A stretch of DNA of 64,000 bases from Dromiciops gliroides (Eukaryota > Chordata > Mammalia > Microbiotheria > Microbiotheriidae), in contig NC_057867.1 in NCBI RefSeq assembly GCF_019393635.1, positions 55,936,492 through 56,000,491 of the forward strand. Direction: 5' to 3'. The notes under the pieces are model-generated. The model saw only the letters and a program-made list of their open reading frames with translations. It did no database searches and had not been told where the DNA came from. Shown piece by piece: positions 34,767 through 45,218 of this stretch (positions are counted from its first letter, which is position 1; every line of letters begins with the position of its first letter). The position numbers and the translations under genes were made by a program.

Positions 34767-35874
34767 CTTCCATTAATTTTTGTACCTCTTTTACCATTAG
34801 ATCAATTTTGTTTTTTTAAGATTTTATTTTCTTTAGTAATTTTTTGCTTCTTTTACCAAGCTATTAATTTTCTTTTCATAATTTTATTCTATTACTATCA
34901 TTCCTTTTCCAAGTTTTTCCTCTACCACTTATATCCCTTTTAAAAAAAAAAATGCTTCCAGGAATTCTTGTTGGGTTTGGGTCCTATTAGTATTTTTCTT
35001 TGATATTTGCATGTAGCTGTTTTCTCATTGTTGTCTTTTTCTGAGTTTATACCTTAGTTTTCTCTACCTCCATTGTATATTTTAATGATCAATTTTTTGG
35101 TTATTTACTCATCTTTTCAGTCTATTTCTTGACTTTGAACTTTATATTTTAGTTGGGCTTTGATCACCTGGGAGTAGGGAGACACTTTCTCAAGTTATAG
35201 CCTTTTTTATTCTGCTGTTTTCAGAGCTCATTTAGGGATTCTGCAAGTTTTTGGTCCTTCCAAGGTGGTATGATCTGAGGAGAGATGTGATCACAGTTTT
35301 CTTGTTCTTTAGTCTGGTCATTACCCAGGAAGGGCCCCTGATCCCTTAAAGCCGCAAGCAGTAGATCTTTCCTTGACCCTTGACCTGTGACCAGGTCCCC
35401 TGTTCTCCTTCAGCTACAAATGCTATCTCTCCTGTCTGCCTTGCAACTGTCACCAGAGCCTCTGCTCCCTTGTGACCAACCACAAGCACTTCTCTCTGCC
35501 CTGGAAATGCCAGCCAGAAGTATATATGGGAAATGGTTGCCAGTCAGTGCCAGCTGCACCTAATGCCAGTAAAAGGAATCCTATAATCTCTTTCTGATGA
35601 GTTGTCCAGCCCCATTACTGCCTTTGGTCTAAATGTTCCTGAACCTGCTGCTGCTGCTGCCGCCGTTGTCACAGTTAGAACTCTTCCAAGGCCAACTGTT
35701 GCTATAGTCCTATGTGGTCAGGTCTGACCCACATCCTGATATCATAGACTTCTCCTGCTGACCTCCTAAATTGTCTTAAGCTAGAAAAATGTATCACCCT
35801 GACCTTTTGTTGGTGCTGCTGCTTCAAAAGGAGGAGAATGTTGGGAGAGTTTGACTGAGTTGCTGCCTCTAGTC

Positions 35875-35886
35875 TACCTTCTTGGC
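35875..35886 (-). promoter_or_regulatory. L1 5'-end motif, YY1-like but altered
   Basis: The 5' end of the antisense element reads AGCCAAGAAGGTA, compared with AGCCAAGATGGC-type ends at 41916-41927 and 52572-52583. Human L1 has a YY1 site at this position; here its core is changed. Confidence 0.35.
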
Positions 35887-35924
35887 TCTGTCTTGAAAAG
35901 TTCTTTATGTATGTAAGTAAAATT

Positions 35925-36002
35925 ATATACTTGTTTTATAGAAAAGGAGACTGAGGCTCATAGAAGCAAAGAAAATTCCCTACTATCAAATAGCTAGTAA
36001 GA
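35925..36002 (-). mobile_element. MIR-type SINE fragment
   Basis: AAAAGGAGACTGAGGCTCAT and CAAATAGCTAGTAAG. Short and antisense. Confidence 0.5.
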
Positions 36003-36015
36003 TAGCATGATATAT

Positions 36016-36227
36016 ATTCTTTATTTCTCATTTATTGGTTCAACAGTTTTATACTGAGTTAGAATTGAAAAATGGGTATTTATTTGACTGACATAACCTC
36101 TTAGACTTGAAACCCTGAGCAAGGAGTACTGAGTACCCATGTAAATAAGTTCTATTGAAGTCCATCATAGAGGGCCTGAATCCAGAATTGCCAATCTGTA
36201 GTTGATATTCAACCCTAGGTCTTTCAA
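36016..36227 (+). repeat. Unnamed repeat, copy 1
   Basis: Homologous along its length to 38017-38226 in the same orientation. Shared blocks are ATTCTTTATTTCTCATTTA (cf. ATTCTTCATTTATCATTTA), CTTAGACTTGAAACCCTG (cf. CTTAGATTTGAAACCCTG), CAAGGAGT, and ATTGCCAATCTGT (cf. ACTGCCAATCTGT). I cannot place it in a family. The minus-strand frame across it has no domain. Confidence 0.75.
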
Positions 36228-36229
36228 CT

Positions 36230-36845
36230 CCGAAGCTGTAAATATTTTTTCTAGGTCTAATATTCAGTAATAGTATCCTCACTTGACTTTTAAAACTATT
36301 AAATTAATTGCCTGCACATATGTTTTAGTTACAATACCTTAACATGTGTTTTTGTACTGCATTTCCATAAGAAAATTAAAGGAAAATAGTACATGTTCCA
36401 AATGCTGTATGAGAAAACATATTATTTTTATAGAAATGTATATATTATACTTAAATATATTTTAATCACCCAAGAATGTATATGTATCCATTGTGATAGT
36501 TTCTTATGTGGATATTTTTATTTTCTTGTTTCTAAGTCCCTTATTTGTAATGTTAGTCTAAGAGTGTTACAGGCATGGGAGCCATTGAAATACTAAGGCA
36601 TTCCATGCTTGGGGTGCTATACAATGTGACAATATTGAAATCTGTCTTACTATCTGTGATGGGTTAGAGAAAGAGAAATTTATTATTTATGATCTTTTCC
36701 TACTGTAAATTTATCTTATTTTTTGTAGGCCTAAATAAATAATGACTAAAAACATGTGTGGAGAAATCACAACTCTTGTATTTGCTGAAGACTGGCTTTT
36801 AGGGAGGAAATTGATTATTTTAATATAAAAATCATTGGATCACAA
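36230..36845. other. No recognised gene or repeat
   Basis: AT-rich. The plus frame 36393-36596 has no domain. Confidence 0.5.
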
Positions 36846-36849
36846 ATTT

Positions 36850-37012
36850 AGAGTTTGACATGACCTCCAGAGTCAACCCACTGTAGTGATTGAATTTTAC
36901 AGTTGAAGAAATTGTGTAGCAGGAAGTTTGAGGCACCCTTTGTCACATGGAAAAATAAGTTGTACAGCTCCAATTTGAACTCAAGTCCTTTGGCTTGAAA
37001 TTTATCATGCTT
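36850..37012 (-). mobile_element. MIR-type SINE
   Basis: TGAATTTTACAGTTGAAGAA, TTTGTCACATGG, and CAATTTGAACTCAAGTCC. Antisense and decayed. Confidence 0.6.
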
Positions 37013-37139
37013 TTTTCTCTATCACCTGACTTTTTTATTCACTAACATTGCCCTTTTTAACTCTGCAAACTTTTAAAGTTAACATTCTTACACCAGAAGC
37101 AAAACTTTACTTTGATTGAATGCATTATCAAAGCTGTGT

Positions 37140-37447
37140 GGGGCAGCTAGGTGGCACAGTATATAAAGCATTGGTCCTGAAGTCAGGAGGACTTGAGTTC
37201 AAACATCGCCTCAGATGCCTGACACTTATTACTAGCTGTGTGACCCTGGGCAAGTCACTTAACCCCAACTGCCTCAAACATCCGGGGCTATCTCCAATTG
37301 TCCTGATGTATATCTTGCCACTGGACTTGAATGACTCTGGAGGAGAGAGTGAGATTGGTAACCTTGCACAACACTCCCTCATTTAAATCCAATTCATTTC
37401 AAGTCATAACATCTGTCATGAATGAAGGACAAACAACAACAACAATG
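37140..37447 (+). mobile_element. Long tRNA-SINE: W-type head plus a second tail module
   Basis: The first 140 bp match the W-type SINE head. A further 165 bp follow (ATCTCCAATTGTCCTGATG, CTTGCCACTGGACTTGAATG, GAAGGACAAACAACAACAAC), ending in AAC repeats. The duplication TCAAAGCTGTGT lies at 37128-37139 and 37448-37459, so the whole 308 bp moved as one unit. The tail module also occurs at 17656-17860. The AAC tail suggests mobilisation by an RTE-type LINE (inference). Confidence 0.85.
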
Positions 37448-37587
37448 TCAAAGCTGTGTTACAGATATTGAAATTTTAATCTCCATTTCTTACTAATGTA
37501 CAAACAATAGATTGTGGGCATGTATGTATTGAATTTGACCTGATTATATAATTTTATGATACGTAATTAATAAAGAAGACAACTCTG

Positions 37588-37730
37588 GATTGACATTCTG
37601 GAGAGCTAGATTCTAGTTTCTCACCTTTGTCATGAACTGAACTCTATATCCTTTTAAATGAGTCATTTGACTCAAAAAGTCTTAGTTACCCCATTTGTAA
37701 AGTAGAGGTATGTAGGAATAGATAATGGCT
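37588..37730 (+). mobile_element. MIR-type SINE, degraded
   Basis: GGAGAGCTAGATTCTAGTT, then TTAGTTACCCCATTTGTAAA with GTAGAGG. Sense orientation. Confidence 0.5.
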
Positions 37731-37880
37731 AAGTTCCCTATTGGTGCTTATGTTCTGTCTTAATTCTGTCATTCTACCATCTTAGAAAATATAATACTGT
37801 TGTGACAGTAAGCAGCCATGTAGAATGTTGGAGCTGTGACAGCAGCATCTTGTGGAGGCAAAACATACTTAGAATTTGGG

Positions 37881-37881
<1 letters not shown>

Positions 37882-37941
<60 letters not shown>

Positions 37942-37942
37942 G

Positions 37943-38005
<63 letters not shown>

Positions 38006-38022
38006 AGATTGAGATTGAGATT
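37882..38022. repeat. Compound microsatellite (TG)n-(GA)n-(GAGATT)n
   Basis: About 22 TG units, then about 37 mostly GA units with a few GGGA/GAAA changes, then GATTGAGATTGAGATTGAGA. The six-base units run into copy 2 of the unnamed repeat. The Arg/Glu or Ser/Leu frames here are artefacts. Confidence 0.95.
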
Positions 38023-38226
38023 CTTCATTTATCATTTACTGGTTCGAGTTTTGTGCTGAGTTGGAATAGAAAATGGGTGTTCATCTGATCAACAGGATTT
38101 CTTAGATTTGAAACCCTGGACAAGGAGTCATGACTAGTTATGGAATTTCATGCTACTCAAGTCACTCTTGAAAGGCATGGATCCAGGACTGCCAATCTGT
38201 ACAAGTCAGGACAACAATAGGTCTGA
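38017..38226 (+). repeat. Unnamed repeat, copy 2
   Basis: Partner of 36016-36227, 2.0 kb downstream in the same orientation. Its left edge abuts the microsatellite. Confidence 0.75.
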
Positions 38227-38229
38227 TTA

Positions 38230-38840
38230 CCCGCCTCAGAGTGCTGTGGTCAAATTGATGAAGAATCTCAGAGAAAAGTGTGCCAAGTCTTTTGAATAAA
38301 AAAAAATATGCAAAATGCAAAGTAATCTTACTTGCTCAGCTTGAAGAGAAAGGTTACAAGTTTACATTTGAGTTAATATGAAGCTATATAATTGGAAAAA
38401 ACTACAGATTATTATCAGATCCCAAATGAGTTCATTATAATTATATTTAATTCAGCAAATGACAAGAAATTTAATAAAGTCTAGGTCCTGTCACTTCTCT
38501 TGAATGTAGAAAGATTTTGATCAGCCTAGGTTATATGCATTTTTCTTTGCTCATTCCAACTTTCAAATAAAATAACTCAAAATTAATAGATGTGACCTGA
38601 GATACACTGCTGCAGCTCCTGGATGCTTCTGCATCTTACTTAAGTTATCCAAAGTTCACTTAAATCAGTATAGCTGGAGGTGATGTTTAATCTCTCTTTC
38701 CTTTGTTTTAATGTGGTTTATTCTCTGTGAGGAAATGAAGCAAAGGACCTATTTATGGTGTGACAGGGTTTGATTATCTTTATGGAAAACAAACTGGAAA
38801 TGGTTATTTGTAAATCATACTCAGGCCTTTTACTTTTCTG
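38230..38840. other. No recognised gene or repeat
   Basis: AT-rich. Nothing assigned. Confidence 0.45.
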
Positions 38841-38844
38841 TCTC

Positions 38845-39000
38845 TATGCTTTTATTCTTATTATTTCACCCCATCTCAGTGGAAATAATTGGAAATGCTC
38901 TCTCTAGCCAAATCTTGCCCATCTTTTCAAGACTCTTCATTCTTCCATGAAGTCTTCCTAAATTATATTGATTTTCCCTATTCTTAACTCATAACAATTA
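38845..39000 (+). mobile_element. Possible L2 3' UTR fragment
   Basis: Pyrimidine-rich with CTTCCATGAAGTCTTCC, a pattern common in sense L2 3' UTRs. There is no terminal motif. Confidence 0.35.
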
Positions 39001-39464
39001 CCATTGAAGGACTGAAGTCTTTTCAAGATAGAATAACATTTTTCTACTGTTTAGGGTAGTAAAAATTTGGAAACATCAGTTTCAGATTTAGAAAAAAAAA
39101 TGATGCTGATGTTATGTATGCTCAGATGACAAATTGGGCTTTGAAGACCCCTCTCATTCTTCATTCTGTGATTTCTGTGGTAAACCAGCAAGAAAGAAAC
39201 ATGTTAACAATTTTTTGTGTGTTTTTGTATCACTGGTCAGTTAAATGGATCTGTCCACAGGTTATTTAATTTAATATGCATAAGTGTGTGTATGTGTATA
39301 TATAGATATAGATATTTAGATATAGAGATGGATGGATGGAAGGAAGGAAGTGTCAGAATTATTTCTTTGGAGTGGAATTGTCCAGACCTATGGCTTTTAC
39401 ATTCTTTTGATCATACTTTCCTATCATTTAAAAAATGGTGGCATTCTAGGCATGTAGTGTGGTG

Positions 39465-39642
39465 CTATGAAAAGATGAATATAAAGTTCAAGGACTAGGA
39501 ATCCCTGCTTTGCCATTTACTTGAGGAAATCACTTATGCTGGGCTTCATTTCCTTTACCTCTTAAATGAAGGGGTTACATTAGATGATCTCCAGTGTTCT
39601 TTTTAAATGTAAATTGATGATCCTATGACATTACACTTTATA
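39465..39642 (+). mobile_element. MIR/THER-type SINE
   Basis: CAAGGACTAGGAATCCCTGC, TTCATTTCCTTTACCTC, then GGGTTACATTAGATGATCTC and GATGATCCTATGA. Sense orientation, with the tail type that ends in a TAGATGATCTC-like block. Confidence 0.65.
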
Positions 39643-39644
39643 AT

Positions 39645-41045
39645 GCTTACTTTAGTAAGGGTGTTCATAGTGTCAGGATACTGAAGAATTTCCTCATCCA
39701 TTGGATCCATTTTAAGAAAGGGCTCCTGAGTAAAGCTTCTGGGTGTGCTGGTAAATGTTTAAGAAATGGCATTCTGGGGGGAAAATAGCTATGCAGGAAA
39801 CACTTCTAAGTTCAATCTGCATTATAAACATGTACTCTATAATTTTATTAACTAAACGATCAAAACAATAAATAAATTCCTCATTTATACAGTTTGTCTA
39901 TTTCTGAATTATAAATGTTTACCCCCAACATTTCCAGCTGCCTGGAGCACATACCTGCTTTGAGGTAGGGGGTCAAGGACAAAGGTCTTTTGTAAGAAAA
40001 TGTCGCTCTGCAGGGCAGGAGGGGCTGAGATAAAATAAATTTGTCAAATCAGAAAAATATGTGGAGTAGATGACAAGCACCATTACTGAAACAGCAGGGT
40101 TCAGTAGTTGGCCTCTAAAGCTGCTTATTTAATAGAGCGGAATGGTTTGATTTAATATATTCTGCTTGTCATTGAGTCTTGATCTAATAAAAGCTTTAAA
40201 TAGTTTCATTTTGACTAGTCTGACCATCTTTGGTGGAATGTTCCCATGTTACAACCTTGGGTAGGCTGGTTTTTATAACAACTGACATTATCATGATCTC
40301 ATATTATATAGGACTTCTGAGGAAGAAACTTCATGTTTCTTCCCTATAATTAAACAGTATTTTCTTTCTCATGATTCAGTAGCATAGAAAGCTCCTTCTA
40401 ATTATGATAAGTGATTATTAGAATACTTTTATGTTTCCCAGTCTGGAGATCTTAGCAATCCTAAAGTAGCACAGAATAATTTTTAAATTATTGATAATTT
40501 TTTCAAGACATTTGAGTGTTGGTTGAGGTTATCAGTATAAAAGATCATTTCACTATAATAATTTTTAAATATATATATATATATGAATTTATACCCCAAT
40601 TGTCTTTCTGATGAATGGGTTAAATTTTGACTACTTTAAATAACCTTTTCTAAGTATTTGAGATAAGGACCTATTCAATCATTTTAATTCTTCCTCTGGT
40701 TTGAATAAAATTGATGTATTCTAGAGGAAATTAAAATATTTCTAACATTTATTCTTAAAATAAATTATGAGAATTCTGATTATTTGTTAAATTGAATTAT
40801 AAGGATATTTGCCATTTATACATATACATGTGTTTGTATAGAATTTGTATATGTATGTGCACATATGCAGAGAAGTCAGAAGAATATTTTTTATGATTTT
40901 ACTGTATTTGTGATCAATATAAGTTAGGACTTTAAGGAAGGAACAAAACATACCCCCCCACCCTCAAGGATATCTTGTTCATTTATGTTGAAGTATATAA
41001 TTAGCTTACATCTTTGAAGGTTAAGAAAAACAAATATATGAGGAG
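39645..41045. other. No recognised gene or repeat
   Basis: AT-rich, with a (TA)n run near 40568-40584. Possibly single-copy DNA. No exon seen. Confidence 0.5.
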
Positions 41046-41071
41046 GCAATAGGAATGATATTTCTCTTCAG

Positions 41072-41944
41072 TAAATTTTTATGCTTCCTCTTTATATTTT
41101 TCTTGTGTAATTCTCATTTCTCTCATTTCTTTTCCCATTTTTTCTTCTACGTCTCTTATTTGATTTTAAAAATCCCTTTTTGAGCTCTTCCAAGAAGGCT
41201 TTTTGGTCTTGAGACCAATTCATCTTCCCTCTCAAGGCTTTACATGTAGGCATTTTGACAGTATTGTCCTCATCTGAGTTTGTGTTTTGGTCTTCCCTGT
41301 CACCATAGAAGCTCTCTATGGTAAGGGTCCTTTTCTGTTTCTTACTCATGTTTTAGCCTATTTTTTTACTTTTAAAGTTGAGGTCTACTTCTGGGGCACA
41401 GGAGCCACGGTTTCAAGCTTCTTGTGCTGGGGGATAGGGACCTGATCACTGGCTTTCTGCTCTGAGGCCTCTGGGACTTGCAGATTCCTCAGTGCTCTGG
41501 GCTTGCTTCCTGTGCAGGGATGGCCTTGGCCTAGTCACACCTGTCGTTTAAGTGGCTCTCTAGCTGGCAGTTTGCCCTCTCAGCCAAGGCTGGGGAGTCT
41601 CACAACTGACCTGCTGTACCACCAGCCTGCTCAGCCAGGATCAAGGGACCTCAGTTCCTAATCTGTGCTGTGACCAAGAGCTTCCTGCTGAGTTGCCCAG
41701 AACCCCTCCATATTGTGCTTCGTTGAGCTATATTGTGCTCCCTTTATACCCAAGTGAGACAGACCTTTCCTGAAGTCTTCTAAATTATCTCAAGTTGGGA
41801 GATTGTGTCTGTCTTTTTGTAGGTCCTGTAGCCCCAGAATCTATTTAAAGGCTTGATTTAATGTTGTTGATGAGGGAAACTCAGGAGAACTTTCGCAACT
41901 TCCTGGCTTCTCTCTGTCATCTTGGCTCCTCCTCCACTCAAAAA
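41072..41944 (-). mobile_element. L1 5' fragment (5' UTR and start of ORF1) with its own target duplication
   Basis: On the minus strand it starts at a GGAGGAGCCAAGATG-type 5' end, has a GC-richer 5' UTR (about 41930-41350), then ORF1 from 41349 (MSKKQKRTLTIESFYGDRED, then DQNTNSDED and MNWSQDQKAF), open for 85 codons to 41092. It has no RNA-binding domain, ORF2 or 3' UTR. AGGAATGATATTTCTCTTCA (41051-41070) and TGGAATGGTATTTCTCTACA (41945-41964), plus one more G each, agree at 18 of 21 and look like its duplication. Confidence 0.8.
41916..41927 (-). promoter_or_regulatory. L1 5'-end YY1-like motif
   Basis: Minus strand AGCCAAGATGAC, at the first bases of the L1 5' UTR. Human L1 has a YY1 site here that sets the transcription start. 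The similarity in place and sequence is visible; function in this species is inferred. Confidence 0.4.
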
Positions 41945-42059
41945 TGGAATGGTATTTCTCTACAGCACTGTTTGTATCCTTTTGTTACTCTGCAGTTGTT
42001 AGCTTCCCTGTTTCCAGTCATTTATCAGATTTCTTGTACTTCTTTTTATTAATTATTTA

Positions 42060-42130
42060 ATAGCTCTAGAACTAGAAAGGACCTCAGACATCAACTAGTT
42101 TAGCCTTCTTATTTTACACTCTGAGGAAAC
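42060..42130 (-). mobile_element. MIR-type SINE fragment
   Basis: AACTAGAAAGGACCTCAGAC, and TTACACTCTGAGGAAACTCAG. Short. Confidence 0.45.
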
Positions 42131-42294
42131 TCAGAATAATCCTTCTAAATGCATAAAATGTCTCATAATAATGGCTTTAAATTTAGAAAATACATAAGGT
42201 TAAATGATTATAAAGGAAAATAAATATATCGAAATAGTTACTAAAATTTAAAAGAAACCATCCAAAAGATGAAAGGCAAAGGTCCTGGGTTTAT

Positions 42295-42448
42295 ATTGTT
42301 CAATCTTTCACAGTCATGTCTGACTCTTTGTGACCCTCTTCGGGATTTTCTTGGCAAAGATACTGGAATGTGTTTTTCCCATTTCCTTCTCCCCCTCATT
42401 TTGCCTCAGGTTTGTCACTCTATCCACTGTAGTGCCACCTGGCTGCTC
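42295..42448 (-). mobile_element. MAR1-like RTE-tailed SINE, internally deleted
   Basis: CACAGTCATGTCTGACTCTT and TTTTCTTGGCAAAGATACTG give the RTE/BovB-like end; TATCCACTGTAGTGCCACCT gives the head. The middle with the B box is missing, leaving about 154 bp. Confidence 0.78.
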
Positions 42449-42449
42449 T

Positions 42450-42885
42450 ATGCTAAACACCCCTAACAGGGGGTGACTCAAGATAGTGAACCTTCCAAGC
42501 ATCTTCAGAAAGAGGAGTCAAACTTGTAAGAGGAAAGTGAGGAGAAAGAAGTGTCACAAAAGCCAAGGAAATAAACACTGTGAGTCTTTCAAAGAATCAA
42601 GCATTTCTTAAGTGGCTTAGTGTTTCTAGTATTGTATTTGGGAAGAACGGTCATCCATAGTGTTGAGTAAAATGTAAAAACATCAGTGAAATGTAGACTT
42701 TTTTCCACCTGGGAGTTTAGCAATGAGAAAAAATACATGACCAAGGCTTTCTGAGACTTGGCTCACACTGAAAAGATATTTATAAATTGGGGAGGGGGGG
42801 TTAGAACTCTGGACATGTATTGTTATTTTCTATAATTCCTGCTGCCACATGGGTAGATAGATGCAGGGATCCTTTCACTGGCTAA
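42450..42885. other. No recognised gene or repeat
   Basis: Nothing assigned. A G run lies near 42791-42800. Confidence 0.45.
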
Positions 42886-42889
42886 TAAA

Positions 42890-43062
42890 TTGTGGCATAG
42901 AGGAGGTACAGTGGATAGAGCTTTAGACTAGGAATCAAGAACACCTAAATTAGAATCCTCCCTCAGACACTTAATGAATTATGTGACCCTGGCCACATAA
43001 CAATCTCCTTCAACCTCAGTTTGTTCATTTCTAAAATGAGGATGATAATAGCACTACTTGTA
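42890..43062 (+). mobile_element. MIR/THER-type SINE, 5' part
   Basis: Head GGTACAGTGGATAGAGC, then CCTCAGACACTTAATGAATT, CAACCTCAGTTTGTTCATTT and GAGGATGATAATAGCAC. The expected 3' part appears at 43448-43545 after about 385 bp of other DNA. Confidence 0.75.
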
Positions 43063-43447
43063 TTAATAGAAATGCAGTGCGGGCTCTGGAATACCAAAGT
43101 CCATTATAAGGAAACATTCTTCTGGAACATAGAGGGAAAATGGGACACCTTCTCCTCTCCACCAATAAAGTCTGATTGGTTTTTATGGTGGTCTAAGCAA
43201 GGTCTCCAGCAGGACCAAGCATTGGGGGAAGGGAGCTAGGAGCCCCAGGAGGCTGGTGCTGATTCATGATGGACTTCTGGGGAAAGAGAGGCCAATTGAC
43301 ACAAAACCTTTGGGAATGAGCTTTGGGCCATTTCTGCAGGTCTTAGTCTTGCTGAGCACTTTCATTTCCATAGTGGGATAGGGAGCAGGGATAGCTTTCC
43401 TTAGCTTTCTTCATTTAACTGTTGAAGGAGACTGCTGTGCCCCTTAC
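43063..43447. other. About 385 bp of unclassified DNA splitting a MIR
   Basis: GC-richer than its flanks, bounded by TGTATTAATAG at the left and CCCCTTACA at the right, with AATAAAG near 43165. The TG...CA bounds could suggest a small LTR, but I see no duplication and do not make that call. Confidence 0.35.
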
Positions 43448-43545
43448 AGTCTCATACCAGGTCATTGTGAGGATCTAATGAAATAACATGTGAAGCACTT
43501 AGTAAATATTAAGGCATAATATGAATATTAGCTGGTATTATCTGT
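43448..43545 (+). mobile_element. MIR/THER-type SINE, 3' part
   Basis: AGGTCATTGTGAGGATCTAA, GTGAAGCACTTAGTAAATAT, then AATATTAGCTGGTATTAT. This is the continuation of 42890-43062. Confidence 0.7.
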
Positions 43546-43549
43546 CACT

Positions 43550-45140
43550 TCAGCACCATGTTATTCACATAATAATGTATGTGATTTGAAATAATGATAT
43601 CTGAACTTCATATAGCTTTGGTTTTGAGTGAGCTATCCAAAGGACTTCATCATTTTTAAGGACTTATCTCATTGGGCAGTGTAATTCTCTTGTTGCAGAA
43701 AATGAAATCTTATTGCTCTAGTCCTTTCATACTTTTATATTTATTCAACAAGAGTTGACCAAGTACCTCTTATGTATTTGGGGGAAAAGAGGTTCTTATT
43801 CTGTCTTTTGTGGGGATATGTGTGTATGTATGTGTCATTCTTCCTTATCTACCACTTAGATTTCCAGGGGAAAAGAGAGGCATGTGGTTAGGGGCAAGGC
43901 CCCTAGTCCCAGCGCTAGTGTCAGGGGCCCTGCCATTGAGGCCCTGTTGATCCTGAATGCAGCCCTTGTGTTCTAAGTTCCCTGAGTCAAAATTTAGGAT
44001 GTGGGTGGCTGATGAAAACCATTAGTCACTTCCTAGGCAACGACTAAAGCTTCTAAGAAGAGATTTGACTTCTCTTGGAGGTAGAATCACTCCAGATAAA
44101 ATATAGCCCAAGTTGGGATGGCAGAGAGAAAGTAAAGTAACAAGCTTGCTTGAGAGGAGATATAAAAGAAAGCGAAGGCCAAAGATAAAGGACAGGGCAG
44201 TCTTCTGGGAACCTGGAGGGGAAACAGAATGAGTGAAACTGGGAAGGTTTTTATAGGGTTCTTATCTGGGTCGAACAGAATGAAGCATTGGTGGTAGGGA
44301 GGAGGAGCTCAGACCTGGGGTACAGATCAAGGTCTGGGACTGGTGCTATTTTAGGCTTAGGTGGGGAGGAGGAGGGCAGTCTGGAGAATTTGTGACCAGA
44401 TGATATCCAAACTCCACTCCAGGCCAGAAGAGGAATGTTTAGCCTTTTCTGCAGTTCTTACACTTACAGAGTGACTCAAAGGTCTGGGGCTTTCTAGGGG
44501 CTTCATTTAATAGGATGGGGACACTACCATATTTAGAATTTCTAGTACTAGTCTCTATGTATGGCCAAGGACAGGAAGTCATTTACAGGATTATCTCAGC
44601 GGAGTCATAGCTTGCACGGGTGATGATACTTGGCTGATCCAGATTATCCCTGAGACACAGTGAATCTAAAAACCTGAGAGGAAATGAAAAACTACAAAAG
44701 AAGTTGCCCTGCATTTAACAAGAATTTAGGATGTACTGAGTCCTAGAAATCCATGTTAGATATTCCCTCAACTTTTTGTGTAGAGAATTTCTTCCTTTAT
44801 CTCATGCATATTGCAGTGCGATGTAATGACACAGTGATCTTGGTTTTTAAACAGATCCTATGGAGATTTTTTTAATTAAATTTCAGAATTCAAGTACAGA
44901 ATGATTCAAAATATTTTGTCCTTTTCTACTCTTCTCTCTTCTGAAGTATTTTAAGGCTCTTTAAGGCAATTCAAGTTATGGTATGCAGAAGAAGATTTCT
45001 GGTAATGTGGAGATTCTTTCCTTATTATATTTGTTTGAACACCTCAGGTATTCAATATAAAAGACAGAGATAACACTAAATATGACATATTTTATATATA
45101 ATTATAAATATATTGCAGAAAGATATAATATAAAAATATA
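43550..45140. other. Unclassified; GC-richer at about 43870-44520
   Basis: The middle part (about 650 bp) has more G and C than the surroundings, but I find no splice-flanked open frame, no protein motif and no named repeat in it. The ends are ordinary AT-rich sequence. Confidence 0.4.
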
Positions 45141-45147
45141 AACTATA

Positions 45148-45168
45148 TATGTATGTGTGTATATGTAT

Positions 45169-45216
<48 letters not shown>
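45148..45216. repeat. Compound (TATG)n-(CA)n-(TA)n microsatellite
   Basis: TATGTATGTGTGTATATG, then about 10 CA units, then about 13 TA units. The minus-strand Cys/Val/Tyr-rich frames across it are artefacts. Confidence 0.93.

Positions 45217-45218
<2 letters not shown>

Larger units (their letters stand above)
31849..35886 (-). mobile_element. HAL1-like (half-L1) element or internally deleted L1
   Basis: Minus-strand order: a 5' UTR beginning AGCCAAGAAGG (35886 downward); ORF1 with a C-terminal domain (QVKEKILQSVRKKQF, TIRITHDLTAFTL, WRAWNMIF, then LPSKTEHNSSREKW, about 34270 down to 33900); a purine-rich spacer (about 33850-32950 minus SINEs); then only the ORF2 C-terminus and 3' UTR (about 32940-31849). 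Endonuclease and most of reverse transcriptase are absent. Three SINEs are nested in it. HAL1 elements are known L1 derivatives with ORF1 but no working ORF2. An ordinary L1 with a large deletion is the alternative. Confidence 0.65.

Noticed and set aside
37769-38088. Arg/Glu-, Cys/Val- and Ser/Leu-repeat open frames
   Set aside because: They are translations of the (TG)n-(GA)n microsatellite in several frames.
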